From Argopecten irradians (lineage: Eukaryota > Mollusca > Bivalvia > Pectinida > Pectinidae): 64,000 nucleotides of DNA. Position 1 is the stretch's first letter; the number at the start of each line of letters is the position of its first letter. The position numbers were made by a program, and so were the translations under genes. The notes below the pieces were generated by a model. That model had not been told where the DNA came from, made no database searches, and saw only the letters and a list, made by a program, of their open reading frames with translations. The stretch lies in contig NC_091134.1 of the NCBI RefSeq assembly GCF_041381155.1, positions 15,564,008-15,628,007 of the forward strand. The letters are read 5' to 3'. Below are positions 37,094 through 49,929 of the stretch, piece after piece.

Positions 37094-37339
37094 CCGAATG
37101 AACACTTCGTTTTGGTTCGTACATTTCAAGAAAATGGGAATTGTAATATAAACATAATACAGCGGTTCTTCTGTGTATCATATGATGAAACACATTGTGT
37201 AGCTACTAGGTTCTACAATCAAACACTATCTCACGATTACCAAGGCTATACCAAAGCTCGAAAATGTAAACGTTTCCACACAATAGGATTATATGACCAA
37301 GGTAATCTTTCTTCAGTCAAACGGCCTTGAATTCGTTTT

Positions 37340-39049
37340 AGAGTTAGATTTTCGTTTAGCCAATTAAAACGACGCCAGTTCTTTAAACTGAGGACGCTAA
37401 TAGACCGTTCCCACGTTCCACGTTACTGCATTAATATGATCTTTAAATTACATTATACCAAGGTTTATTAAAGTAATGTCATTGCATGCAAAGTATGACT
37501 GCACATTTTCATGCAGATGAGGATAATTGTTATATCGATCGTTCTTACTGCATTTCTCGTATCCTAATAGCTTTTCGACGCTCGTCCCTCATTACTTAAA
37601 TAACACACAAAAAATTTCTAAGCATGGTTAGTGTCCTATAAGTTACGTTAATGCTAGTAAACCAAAAACCGAAAAGTGCATCCTAAAAGGAGTAAGACAG
37701 TTTTAGTGCGGGGTACTGTCAATTCTAAGGTATTTTAAAGTCGGTTTCCGTTTTAACTTTATTTGTGCTGACGCAGACTTGCGTCAAATGGGGCAATTGG
37801 ACTTCACCTTTTGTCACCGCTGTTCGCGGAGGGATAATTGTACAGCCGGATAACTCCCCAAGGGAATCGTCAATATTCGCGAAGCATTGGAGGTAAATAG
37901 AGGTTATATACCCCATGTTTGCTGCATATTCAAAGTACGTTTCTTTTTTTTCATTCTGGAATGTTACAAGATACTTTTAAAACAAAATAAATGTAATGGC
38001 TTTCCGTGAGTTTACTGACACATTTGAAAGAAAGAAACATAAATAAAAGAAATGGTATTAAAAAAATAACCAACCGGTAACATTAAACAAGTAGCCGGAA
38101 ATAAGTTTTCAACGTTTCTCCTTCCTGCAACTTAGCAGATGTCTATAGACATTCATCGCAAAATATCTAATAGGTAATAAAATAAATAGATATTGCTTTA
38201 TAATGACATATACCCGCGATAATTATGCAATAATAGTGCGCAAGGAGATGTCTACTCGCTTAACATTTAATCATTCAATATAATCTATATATATATATAT
38301 ATGAACTTTTTACATACAAGATATCAATATTTTGTCTTGAAATATTCATTTAAATAATCCTTACTTGATATATATTATATTTCATCATGAACAATTAAAT
38401 GGGGAAGAATTCTTATCATTTATAAATGCGTGAAAGATCTAATTAATAAACCAAGAAATTGCTATTTTTACAAAACGAATCCAATCTAAAGTTACGATCA
38501 ATATTAGATATTTTCATTTCAGTTGCAATTAATTGAAAAATCTTGGTATCTGATATCACTTATTTAGGCAAAAACATTCGTGTTTTATTGTGATATTAAT
38601 TATTTTCTTATATCAATTGAAAAATAAATAAATTATTACCAAACTCATGACCTCCCAATTCCCCATTCGGAGAGGCCTTGCAAAATGTTTCGCGTACGGA
38701 CCTTAAGGGAATCGACGTACATGCATAGTGATTATATTTACGAGGCGTCTTATTATATCCTTGGGAATTAAATACGTACTCAGATGAAGATATTCCATGA
38801 GATTATTGGGTTAACACATGGGAAAAGTGGGTGTTGATATTCTATAAGGGAGTCATAATGTATCAAACTAGGGCATCTATCAAATACTAAGTCGACGTGT
38901 TGATCTCGATCAGCACTGAAGATAGGGACCATTCGTTTGTCGTCATAAGACTTATACTTATCGAAACATTGTCTTGTTATTTAGTTAGTTACTGGTTTTA
39001 TCGTAATATGACTCCGTCTATTACAAGGTGTCTGAAATTAGCATGTCTT
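37340..39049. other. Non-coding stretch
   Basis: Very AT-rich with a short TA microsatellite at 38287-38301. No exon or conserved element was recognised. Confidence 0.4.
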
Positions 39050-39305
39050 GACTTGTTTGTTTGTTTGATTTATTAACGCCCTATTAACACCCAGTGTCAT
39101 TTTAGGATGGCCCCTCCCATATATGTGGTGTCTTGTGTGTTTGTAGTGCGAGGTGCATGTTTTGGGAAATTGAGGTATATTCGTGTTGTGTTGTATTGTG
39201 GAACTCTTGCCCTTTTTATAGTGCCATATAACTGCCACATGCCGCCGAAGACACCAAACACACCCCACCCGGTCACTTTATACGGATAATGGGCGAACTA
39301 GTCGT
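39050..39305 (-). repeat. SINE-type interspersed repeat, inverted
   Basis: On the plus strand it starts with a GTTTGTTTGTTTG tail, then TTATTAACGCCCTATTAACA and CATTTTAGGATGG, the inverted 3' end of bivalve SINE-like repeats (compare 3155-3215). The body contains CCTTTTTATAGTGCCATATA and GCCGCCGAAGACACCAAAC. No coding capacity. The far end is approximate. Confidence 0.6.
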
Positions 39306-39567
39306 GAGACGTTTAAAGTAAATTAGGAAGAAGACATAAGAAAAATCCTAAATCTACTCACCTTTTACGCATAAGGAGTAGCAGTTACAATTCTAACACA
39401 CTACATGCGGTGCAGAACATGTCTTAAATTTTATTTTACGTAGGTAGACAAAATGCGATCTTCACAATAAGCAAGATAATATAATTACTACTAATTAAAC
39501 TAATTAGGACGCATGGATATACATTTTTGATTTATAATAATATATTATGCTGTTTAGTAATAAAATT

Positions 39568-39665
39568 TTGCGATCTTGTAAAAATCACGTGATATCGCGA
39601 AAATAGGCGGCGCGTGATGTCGCAAATATTATCTCAGCGAAAATAGCCGGCTTTACAGTTTCCAT
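39568..39665 (+). repeat. Relic of a short interspersed repeat
   Basis: TTTTGCGATCTTG, GATATCGCGAAAATAGGCGG and GCGAAAATAGCCGG blocks, then TTTACAGTTT. It belongs with 5302, 7229 and 12926 and is the longest and most GC-rich copy. Confidence 0.45.
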
Positions 39666-39699
39666 GGTTGTCGATATACTATGCTTTTCTTTTTCTTAC

Positions 39700-41271
39700 A
39701 CTGTGGTCGTTGCTGAACCAACATTTTTGCAGGAATTAAATAAAGGACACATTTAACAATGGTTGTTTCATGTACAAATAACACATTTATCATTAAATCA
39801 AAATTTCTGCTTGGAGGGCACGTCAATTGCGATACACATGACGCTTAAACCACAGAAAGGTCATACTATCCATACAAAAGTTAAGATTACGGTTTTTCCG
39901 GTGGTACCACTGGCGTCTGATTCGCAGTCTACTCATGCAATCCATTCTCTCTCTCGCTTTGTTTTTTTAGATCAAATAGTATTTCGATACATACATACGA
40001 CGCCATTCGTTTGACTGCTAGATGGTTCTATACGACAAACGATCCTTTCGAAAAATTACAAAATTACATGTTATTGTAAATGTTTTTTTACAATGATATG
40101 AAATACAAGAAAAGTACCAAGGATATTGGGTTGATGCTGTACGTAAGTCAACAGATAGATAATCCAACGTAGGAAATACTCCTAATAATTTTTTTTTTAA
40201 ACATAATGAACTGTTATACTAAAATAAATGAGTCATTAAGTAAGGTTGATGAAGTGGGACAGTTCGTTTAAGTTACTTAATCAAGAGTTGATTCAATCTC
40301 GCACCAGTGAAAAAACCCGCGCCGATCCACCATGATATAAGATAAAGGTTTTCGGTATAACATTATTCGCAAATTCAAATGCAATAGAAAAGACATACTT
40401 CGTTTTCTCACCCTTATATTAGAAAGAATAGAAAATATTTTCAAATGTCAGAGCGTCTGGTTTGGTGATCGGTTGCTACTGTCAGATAAGGTTAATTGAT
40501 GGTGTCTGCGGATTAAGGCGATCGGAACTTTATTATATGTCTGGTTTTGTCTGACGGATCATCTATTTGTTGACATGTGTCCAGTATATAACCATAAAGT
40601 TACAAGGTATGCCTCGGCATCAGGCACACACATAAGCTTATTTTCAATAAAATTAGTAGCAGACAAATTGGAGAATATTGATTGCGATACAGTTTCCGAG
40701 AAACTGTGATAGCCATCTTCCATTTTCCTCTTTACATACGTTTAATTAAAGTGCTCCGTAAAAATCAGATACATTTCGTCTGCAAATGATCCATATTGAG
40801 AATTAAATGAAACCACGGCACGGCAAGGGTCATGTGTCGGGCTAGCGTGCTGTACAATTGACCGTTGGCAGAAACGTATTGTCAAGAATTCGACCTTGAC
40901 TCTTAGAGGGGACAGATATTAGAATGGCAAACACTGCCTTTTTCCATAAAATCACTGACAGATTGATTGTCAAAGGAAGAAGGCACAACTCGATATCGAG
41001 TTTGCTTAGATCATGATTTTTTGTTAGTCTTCAGCTGGCAGCTCTATTGATAAAACTATCCTTTTTGAAAACAGATTGTGAGCGTTCGAGTAGTCTTATA
41101 GTGGGAAGAATCGGAAGTGCTTGGGAACAACCCACGTAATTGGTCAAACGACCACTGATTTTTCACGTCTATTCCGTAGTAACGTGTAAGTTGAAAGGCC
41201 AACGGTATGGGATTATATAATATTATGTATATTGATTCTCAAAAATAATCAAAAAAATAATAAGCAAATAA
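39700..41271. other. Non-coding stretch
   Basis: No exon, RNA gene or element recognised. Confidence 0.4.
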
Positions 41272-41903
41272 ACAGTACAGAGACAGTTTAGAGACATTAC
41301 AGAAACAGTAAAGAGGCAGTACAGAGACAGTAAAGAGACAGTACAGAGACAGTACAGAGACAGTACAGAGACAGTACAGAGACAGTACAGAGACAGTACA
41401 GAGACAGTAAAGAGACAGTACAGAGACAGTGTAAAGAGACAGTAAAGAGACAGTACAGAGACAGTACAGAGACAGTACAGAGACAGTACAGAGACAGTAC
41501 AGAGACAGTACAGAGACAGTACAGAGACAGTACAGAGACAGTACAGAGACAGTACAGAGACAGAGACAGAGAGACAGTACAGAGACAGTGAGACAGTTAA
41601 GAGACAGTACAGAGAGACATGGAGACAGGACAGTAGAGAGTGAGACAGTACAAGACAGTAGAGTACAGAGACAGTAAGAGACAGTACAGAGACAGACAGT
41701 GACAGAAGACAGTACGGAAGAAGAGACAGTGTACAGAGACAGTTTGGAGACAGTACAGAGACAGAGTAGAGACAGTACAGAGACAGTAAGAGACAGACAG
41801 AAAGTTTGGAGAGCAGAGACGTGAGACAGTACAGAGACAGTACAGAGACAGAAAGAGACAGTACAGAGACAGTACAGAGACATTAGGAGACACGAGACAG
41901 TTA
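41272..41903 (+). repeat. 11-bp minisatellite (GACAGTACAGA)n
   Basis: Units of 11 bp, GACAGTACAGA, are near-perfect from 41272 to about 41570, then increasingly mixed with deletions and GAGACA steps. The 11-bp period cycles the frame, so the long Ser/Leu/Tyr/Cys frame on the minus strand is an artefact. The plus strand is purine-rich (few T). Confidence 0.95.
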
Positions 41904-44816
41904 CTGACCATAGGACGTCCTTAAATAACAATGGATACTAACAGAATGTAACCCAAATCCAACAAATCCGTTATAATCCTGATAAGATTTTGTGATACTG
42001 TTGGTGTAGAGTTAGCGTTCTGATCGTAGGTAAGTTTTTGCCTTTTTGCATGTTTTACTGAAATTTTATCGATATCGGGGTTTCATGTGACAGCAGTGCG
42101 CTTTAAATCTGATCTTGAATAGACATAAAGTCATCAGAGTTCTGACTAACAAAATCGATAAAACCATTTCTCTAACCATCAGGGGTATACAATTTCATAT
42201 GGATAGAGAGGTGTAACACACTTCAGGCGTCTTGACGTCATAGTTTTCATATTTAAAAAAAGCAGGGGCATTATTACTTAAATGTGCAAAAATATGAATG
42301 TATTTTGTATTTTTTATAAGTTTTCTACATAATAGACCATAATCTACATCTGTCCATGTATTAAAAATATCATCTATTTTTGTGACACTTCATAGACTGA
42401 TGTAGTTTTGATTCAGGCTTTGTGCTCATGGTGCAATTCGTGATTACAAAAGGGGCTTAGGCATCATACATGTTACACGTCACATGTGATTCGGTAAATT
42501 AAAAAAATTAAACTAATCTTAAAAAATGAACTGAAACTATTGCAAGGTGAAAGTACAATGTCTTTCTCATTGTATAATCATAATTAAAACATTGGCACAC
42601 AACATTGTATTGTTTGTATATCATACGAGTGTGAAATCAGCACCATATTCAACGACATAAAGCAGTGACCTGAGAAAGTGGAAAAGTTTAAAGAAAGTCT
42701 ATGGATTTGATGTTTTATAGAGACCAGCTGTAATATAACAGCTCTTGCATCTATAAAGTCTATTAAGTATACTTTTTAAAAGGAAAAACTAAACTAAAAA
42801 AAGTAAAATAAAAGCCGCTGGTTTTAGATATTTGTGTGGATCTGATGAGCTAGAATATTCAGAGTCTTCAAAACATGGTCAAACACTCAACTAAAATACA
42901 ATAATAGATGCGATATCACGAGCACATTAGAAAAAAAGAAAGAAAATATATTAAAAAAAAAGAGAAAAAATTCCAAATTTTCAAAGTTTAAAAGGTTTTT
43001 GATATCGATTCTAATATCCTAATGATTGTGTGATATCAGAATCCGTCCATTAGTGTAAACGAGGAATCTTTGTAACCTATCGCCTAGGTCGGCGTTTTGG
43101 TCTATAATATAAGTATATCTGTCCTCACACAGTATATTAAAACATTATAGATATATGGAAAGATAGAACAGATTTACAACTTTACATATCTATTCAATCC
43201 TTAATAATAATTGCTTGTTACGTATAACCACTTTAATGATTTACCATACCGTACCCTAAGTGTTGATGGATAGTTATTCATAAATACGTTGTGTCACGTC
43301 CGTTCCAGATATTTGATTTATAAATCTTGGACTGAAAACCAACTCACCTCGGTCGAATATGTTATATGGTTACTTGACATCAAGAAAGAGTAATTCGGAT
43401 CAAAATTCAAAATATCGATTTATCAAAAGTCAGAAAGTAATATAAACCCCTTGTTGCCATGTATAGATATATACCTATAATTAATTACAATTGTGTACGA
43501 TGGTCCAATCGTGAGGCATTCTCTGATAACACCACAAAACATGCCAATAAAATTCCCCAAGATTCTATTCATGCACGGTTCAATAGTTTACGGCTAGGAA
43601 GTGAGGGCCCCGATAACATTTCCATAAAATACTCCTGATGATCATTCTCAGACGGCCATAATTACGTCATTAGTAACACTCCATTATAGAGTCTACAAGG
43701 AAATGTGTACTTCTCACAATGACGAATTTCTCCCGGAAAACATAATGATCCCGCAGTTTACTTCCTGTGTATGGATTTTACCGGTGTCGCATGAATTTTT
43801 CATCCCCATAAAATACTCACTAGTGCATGTTGGAGGCATGAAATATCTTACTAGATGAATATTTAATACATTAACCACCCATCTCTCTTTGAAACATTCA
43901 CACCTACCATTTATCTGGCGTAAGATGGTTGTATATTGTATATTAACTCACGACCGCACACTGGGTTCTATCACAGATATATTGCCATCAAACCGTTAAA
44001 TATCAAAATATAGCATAATAAACATTTATAACATAATACCTATAACATTTACACTGTATAATTCGAATATATTGTGTACTTATTATCTTACGAAATGCCC
44101 GTAAATATTTTTACTCATCTTGCATAATGTATAAATTTAATAGTAATTATTATTTTATAGCAAATAAATATGTCAAAATACATTCTTTACTACCCAATAT
44201 TTGATATACTGTTTACAAGGACATTTTAAATTAAATTTTGTACTTAATTAAGACAATGTCATAAATTTCGTGTTAGAAATATAATGGCAACTTTAATAAA
44301 TTGATTGTCTTTTGAATGTAAGACCAAAAGCAACCATAAATCAAACGACAAGAAATCTTAGGAAAATGAGCTTTACATGCTTTATTATAGAATTACTTCC
44401 CTTTTTCATATCATTCAAACACACAGAGATGGCAACAACTGCAAGACATCCAGATATTAACTTATTGAATGTTTTAGGTATTGTATATGCAGCTATGGAA
44501 TAGCTGTAATATATTGGCCAATGTTCAATACCTATTTAACTCGTCAGAAGTTTTTTTTACACTTCATCATTTGATTTCATAAAGGTATACAGAAGATAGT
44601 AACGACTTTCCACACATTGACACTTACACGTTTATTTTTATTTTAAAGTATAGTAACAACTGTAAGATAGAGTAACAACTGTAAGATAGCGTAATGTACA
44701 GAAGATGATTACAACTGTAAAATAAATTTACACTTAAACATTCTATTTCATTTAGATATACAGATGGTATATATATATATATATGTAACGACACTTAAAC
44801 CTTTATTATTATTTTA
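41904..44816. other. Intergenic, upstream of the GPCR gene
   Basis: AT-rich. TGACGTCA at 42233, short GTAAGATAG repeats near 44647-44690 and a TA run at 44769-44784. It probably contains 5' UTR exons and the promoter of the GPCR gene, not resolved here. Confidence 0.4.
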
Positions 44817-44830
44817 GGTATATCATCGAG

Positions 44831-46108
44831 ATGATACCAACCATGGAGACAACCCTTTCGGCCCTGGAAGCATCAACTAACATCAGTACCAACACCAGCA
44901 TACCAAGGCTAGAGGAAGAAGAGCGACCTGTGTTGGCTGTCATCGGCATGCTGGCTTTCTTTAGTGTGATAGGTACCGCCGGGAATTCTATGGTACTTTA
45001 CGTCTACGTAAAGAAGCGCCATAAGCTTGCCGCAACCGTTTTTATAATTTCCCTAGCGGGTACAGACTTTATGACAAGTTTGATCGTCGTCCCCTATACT
45101 ATTGCTGTGGAGTACCTCGACTATTATGTGCAGTACGACTTTGCCTGTAAGCTATATATGTTTTTCATCACTTCCAACGTCCCATTTGCAGCATTCATCA
45201 TGGTAGCGATAGCGTTTGACAGGTATTTGTGTATCTGCCATCCATTTATGCATCTAATGAACGCAAAGCGTGCCAAACTCACACTATTTGCTCTCGCGTT
45301 AACTTCATTTTCCCTTGGGATCATCACGGCCCTAAACTATGGGGTGTATGATCTCACTCAAATAGATCCTTGTTCGAGTCCATTATCAGACAATGCAACA
45401 CTAAACTCGACAGCTTTGGAATTAACAGGAAAGACCGAATACGATATAGTATATAACACTTCCTCTAGTTCAGAAACTCTTGGGAATGGGTTGCCAGTGA
45501 AGTTTGATAATGGACCTAAATCCTGTGTCGTGTACACAACCATTTACACGGGTCGCTGTGTCCCTAACGAAATTGTATTTTCAAGGCACTTTATCACAAA
45601 TTACCAGAAAGTATACGCTACGCTGTTCCTATTAGCGTTACTGGCTGTAGTTGTACTATACGGCATGGTGTATCGGTCAGTACTGGTCAGAAGGGCCAAG
45701 AGAAGACGTCAGAGAAGGTCAACCAGAACAATTTCTCTGACAAAAGATTCCTGGTTCAGCGAATATCGACAATCCCAGGCGAACATCCCGAAACACACTA
45801 CAGAAAACGGCGAGGAAAGGCACCCGGATGTCGAACTTGCAAGACAATTAACGATTCGGGAACGAGGTTTGGTGGCGAATATCCGGACAGCGGCCATGTT
45901 ATTTGTTGTGACCGCCATGTTTATTGTCGCCTTCCTGCCCGCCTGGCTCATGGCACACGAAGTTGTTACGTATAACATGGTTGTGTTTTATATGTACTTT
46001 ATCTATAACGTTGCGAACCCTATCATATATGCCTTCATGAATAAGGCATTTAGGCGCGATTTACGAGACGTTTTTGACTGTAAGGCTATCCTGAGAGATT
46101 TTCGTTGA
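44831..46108 (+). CDS. Orphan rhodopsin-type (class A) G protein-coupled receptor, intronless CDS, 425 aa
   Basis: One uninterrupted frame encodes seven membrane segments. Family marks: GNSMVLY in TM1 (Asn52), LAGTDF in TM2 (Asp79), Cys106 at the top of TM3, DRY at 130-132, FLP in TM6 (368-370) and NPIIY in TM7 (396-400). The N-terminus has Asn-x-Ser/Thr sites (NIS, NTS), and the very long second extracellular loop (about 171-258) has more, plus three Cys that could pair with Cys106. The third inner loop is basic (RRAKRRRQRR). Unusual points: the TM6 toggle Trp is replaced by Phe368, and the usual Trp of TM4 and Pro of TM5 are not visible. An acceptor AG at 44816-44817 lies just before the ATG, so the leader is probably spliced. 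It resembles the orphan amine- and cholecystokinin-like receptors expanded in bivalves. The ligand is unknown. AATAAA at 46548 could end the transcript. Confidence 0.93.
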   Translation: MIPTMETTLSALEASTNISTNTSIPRLEEEERPVLAVIGMLAFFSVIGTAGNSMVLYVYVKKRHKLAATVFIISLAGTDFMTSLIVVPYTIAVEYLDYYVQYDFACKLYMFFITSNVPFAAFIMVAIAFDRYLCICHPFMHLMNAKRAKLTLFALALTSFSLGIITALNYGVYDLTQIDPCSSPLSDNATLNSTALELTGKTEYDIVYNTSSSSETLGNGLPVKFDNGPKSCVVYTTIYTGRCVPNEIVFSRHFITNYQKVYATLFLLALLAVVVLYGMVYRSVLVRRAKRRRQRRSTRTISLTKDSWFSEYRQSQANIPKHTTENGEERHPDVELARQLTIRERGLVANIRTAAMLFVVTAMFIVAFLPAWLMAHEVVTYNMVVFYMYFIYNVANPIIYAFMNKAFRRDLRDVFDCKAILRDFR

Positions 46109-46577
46109 TATTGTTCAGAATTTATTAATTGTCTCTTGTATACATATAAATATTCATTATATGATTAATGTTTTTGTTTTTTAATTGGCAGAAACATTTA
46201 CTAAATGCAATATTAACACTTAATTCGACGGCAAAAACCACATGAGGTACTTACTACATCTAGATACCATCAGCGAGTCAAGAAACCTGTTTCTAAAAAT
46301 AGATCGAGCAGATCTTCAGATGTAACGACATTATCAACTTTCCAGGTTGATTCCTACCCAACATAGCTAAAGGGACTTTTCGATTTTTATGATAATCTTA
46401 TGTGACGGCATTAGCCAGCATGTTATTAACAATAGACAACAGGTTTACTGCGATCAATCAAATGCAAATTTCAGTTGAACGTTAAAAATTCAACCCCGCC
46501 GGATGAAATAGTTTCATTGAAGGGTTAGTGTCATGTTAATGTCATGAAATAAAACATTTATTGACCTAGTCACGGAT

Positions 46578-46671
46578 GGATACGGTGATTTATCAACCCA
46601 TAAAAGTTATATACCCTCCTACCTAGTCCTCGGGTCACATCACGTAATCGGGTTTATAAATCACCGTATCC
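46578..46671. repeat. Short foldback, 22-bp arms
   Basis: GGATACGGTGATTTATCAACCC (46578-46599) pairs with 46650-46671 with one mismatch. It lies downstream of the GPCR gene. Non-coding. Confidence 0.75.
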
Positions 46672-46977
46672 AACTGAAAATATATTGATAAATGTATAAT
46701 ATATATGTATGTTGTAACTACATACATTTAAATGCTTTAATACCATTCATGAACATAACAATTATAATCCAATGTTTCACTTAAACTTACAAGGTAAATT
46801 CTACGTAATTTTGTGGTCTCATTTTATTTGAATAAGATCATATCATTGTGTAATGTAATCAAAAGGTTTATGTTTCAAATTATTGAAAGCAACCTTTTAT
46901 GTCTGGCTGATCCTGGGAAAGAGAGAGAATATCTTTATGTAAGCTTGAATTGTCTAAATAAAGGTACACGACGAATG

Positions 46978-47110
46978 GTTGTTGGATATGGAATTTATTT
47001 ACAAGTGAGTTATTTTTTAAAAGTTACAAAAGACACAGGCTTTAGCGAGCGTCTTTTGTAACTTTTGAAAAATAACTTACGATTGTAAAATAAATCCCAT
47101 ATCCAATAAC
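46978..47110. repeat. Foldback element, about 57-60-bp arms
   Basis: 46978-47034 (GTTGTTGGATATGG ... AAAGTTACAAAAGAC) is complementary to 47051-47110 with a few mismatches and indels, leaving a 16-bp loop. This is a MITE or foldback insertion. Confidence 0.8.
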
Positions 47111-47301
47111 CTCGAGTTTTGTTACCTGTTTCTGCCACAATGAAATCATCTTTAAGAAGGCCAGAAAAAGATGACGTTATTTGCCGACATATGCAAGTAA
47201 GATATAATATCATCACAAGGAAATACTTACTAATTGCATCAAAATGTATTAATAACAAATCATTTTAATTATTGACAACTATCCCAATCATTCATACTTA
47301 C

Positions 47302-47477
47302 CAAACGTCGTTTTGATTCTACATTACTCGAACAATACCACATTCGGACATGTTTACGGCAAAGTGCTATATCCCGCCAAATGATCCTCAAACCATTGTA
47401 ACCAAGTTTGAGGTCCGGCCTAGCTGCGTTAATTCTACCGAAATCAACACATGTTCCTCGTATTGCAAGATAGACCA
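47302..47477 (-). CDS. Candidate internal exon of an unidentified gene
   Basis: On the minus strand an acceptor CTGCCTTTTGTTTAG precedes 58 open codons (VYLAIRGTCVDFGRI ... SNVESKRRL) that end at a near-perfect donor, gtaagtat. The next segment to the left has a 24-nt phase-0 piece (47126-47149, MISLWQKQ) flanked by CTTCTTAAAG and gtaaca. Splice signals are good but no family is recognised. Confidence 0.28.
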
Positions 47478-49007
47478 CTAAACAAAAGGCAGGTAGAAAT
47501 TTTGAGTCGATAGTTTATGCTACGTATGCATGAAAACACATGAAAGATTCCGCCGCACATATCTGGTTTCAACAGCGGTTTGTTCTGTAAGCAGCGATCG
47601 GAGTACAGCAACATGACGTCATTCAACAAATGATGACGTTAACAATTTGTGAGGTGACAATGAGAAAAAAAAAGTTCGGGGCAAAGTCTAAATTCTCCAT
47701 CAACTTCTATAGCTTTAAGGCCTTCGGGTGAGAGAGAGCAAACTTATGAAAGTTAAAAGGTGATACTTTGTGTAAGCAATCATATTGTATTGGGTGATGA
47801 TTTTATAACATTAAAGCATACTTAAATTTCTCTTATATCCAAATCACTGGAAATTCAAATTTATACAGTTCTGAACTCTGTCATTCTAAATTATTTCATA
47901 TTTCTTGGAGGATAACCATCAGAACTAATATTGATAAACATAATTTTGATTTTTATTTCAATAGAGAAAAGAAGTTTTCAAATAAAGCAAGTTTCATTTT
48001 CTTAACACATATACACTTTTAATGTAACCAAAATCATTGTCATTTGTTTCTTGTAATCTACTTTCGACTATGTTCGTTTATTTTCCACAGTTTGTTTGCA
48101 TATAAATTATACGGAAAATTAGCAATCGCCCCCATTCCTATTTGCTCATCACCGTCGTATCTGACCTAAATTGCATTTCCTGTTTTGTCGTGTCCCTTAA
48201 TACTTCAAGATATCAACATATAGAGATAGACTAATATATACAGTGCACAACGCTGTAAGCTAAAAAAAGCGACAAAATTGGCACTTTTCTCTCCAATTCC
48301 GTTCCCTCACTGATCTGTTTCCTATAAATAACTTGCCATGTGTCTATCTAAACGACAGAACTGCCAATTTGAGGGGGCTGACATACATTTATTTTGTTTC
48401 GTTTTGTATCAAAATAATAGTATTCTGCGTGGAAGTATCACTATAAAGAATGCAATGCCTTCACACTTAACAAGAGTTAAAATAATATATACCACAGATT
48501 CACCTCACATATTATCAAACATATGTAACACTCTTCCATCCATTCCAAAGATGATATTCTATATTCTGCTGTACTTAGATATTTATAATATATAACAACC
48601 ACATTTCTAGAGAAAAGGTATTTTTTTTCCAGTTCAGGTTTGTTAGTCTAATTGTTTATTTTTTCGATTTTATCTAAACAAATATCCCAACATGTGTTAC
48701 TTTTAATACAAATCTCTATTAATAAATAACGCCATAGTAAAAAAAAATTATATACATCTTCTACACAAATGAAGCATAAATTGAATCATGTATCAGACGG
48801 AAATTGACACGTGGTCCACGTGACAGATGATGTAAGATGCTGACAACGAATCAAACAATTAATCCACAATACATCACAGACAATAACACCGCAATGCATC
48901 ATGGGTGTAGACTTTTGCGGCTCTCGTTACAAACGAATCTGTGAATTGCGTGATATCATTTATACACGTTTTTAAACAGGACGCTGCATAGACACCTGAT
49001 TGCGTCA

Positions 49008-49087
49008 TATAAAGGACGCGTCTACAACGACGTAGTCAGCTCGGCCTTGTTAATCAATATGTCATTACGATACTATTATCATCGTCG
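49008..49087 (+). promoter_or_regulatory. Candidate promoter (TATAAAG) and first exon
   Basis: TATAAAGG at 49008 is followed after about 50 bases by ATG (49059) and MSLRYYYHR codons ending at a CG|gtaaga donor (49087). Upstream, CACGTGG-T-CCACGTG near 48810 is a paired E-box palindrome. The downstream exons of such a gene were not identified. Confidence 0.28.
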
Positions 49088-49697
49088 GTAAGATATCGAC
49101 TTTTGGTGAACTTTAGAGTATAGTGCCGCTGTGCACTCTAATAAAAAAAACTACCGAAAATAGCAATTAAATGCTTCTTTTTAAAGTAAAACACTTCTTT
49201 TCGTTGAAAATTGCCTTACATTGCTTGCGTGCTTACTCAATTAAGCGCTTAACGCCACAGTTTAAAATCGAGTTTAGCAATTAAAATAGTAGTGATACCG
49301 GTGGAAAACTAGCTTCATGAAGTTAATTGTAATTCTACTGCTTTTACTGATATTAGTTTCCTTATTTTTCTTAACATTTTAACCATCTTTTCGAAATCTA
49401 AATGAACAGGGTTTGCATTATTGAATAGTAATAAATAATGACCGGGTAATATAATTTTCATATGTATATATATATATGTAATTTTTGCAAAATTTTGATT
49501 GGATATAAAACATCTCCTTACACTACGATCGATGAAGCGTTTATTTGTATGCGTTAAAATAAGCCTGTCTTCTGTTTACCTAAGATATTTTCACCAACAA
49601 TCTGTAAATGTCATAGCCGAGATCTAGTACGCTTTCTATCGTTTACGTCTTAACTAGTGAGAATGGCTATACATTTTTACTTGAAGTTATGTCCTCG

Positions 49698-49913
49698 TTA
49701 AAATGCCAGATAAATATCAAACCTTAAGATAGATGTTCCACAACGGAACAATAGTGAACTGTTGAGACTGGCTAGCTCCGAACAAGTGTCCCCCAATGTA
49801 ACATCAATCATGTCTGGTATTGTCCTAGGCGAGTATCCCCACACACAACTAACAGTTAGCATGGTGACCCTGACCAGCACGCTCAAAATCAATACATACA
49901 TAATTACAAACAT
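49698..49913 (-). CDS. Candidate first exon with a hydrophobic leader
   Basis: The minus-strand frame starts MFVIMYVLILSVLVRVTMLT, a possible signal peptide, and continues with SPRTIPDMIDVTLGDTCSEL and two more Cys. A possible donor (TTAAG|gtttga) lies near the end. No family is recognised and it may be chance. Confidence 0.25.
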   Translation of the reverse strand: MFVIMYVLILSVLVRVTMLTVSCVWGYSPRTIPDMIDVTLGDTCSELASLNSSLLFRCGTSILRFDIYLAF

Positions 49914-49929
49914 CTATATACATAAAAGG

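Noticed and set aside
37131-37301. Exon-like piece between TTTCAAG and a gtaatc donor, with four Cys
   Set aside because: The acceptor lacks a pyrimidine tract, no partner exon was found, and it starts only about 40 bp from a MITE end.
41239-41931. 230-codon minus-strand frame rich in Ser, Leu, Tyr, Cys and Val
   Set aside because: Translation of the 11-bp GACAGTACAGA array, which contains no stop on that strand.
45124-45978. Minus-strand frames of 61-89 codons inside the receptor gene
   Set aside because: Shadows of the GPCR coding sequence.
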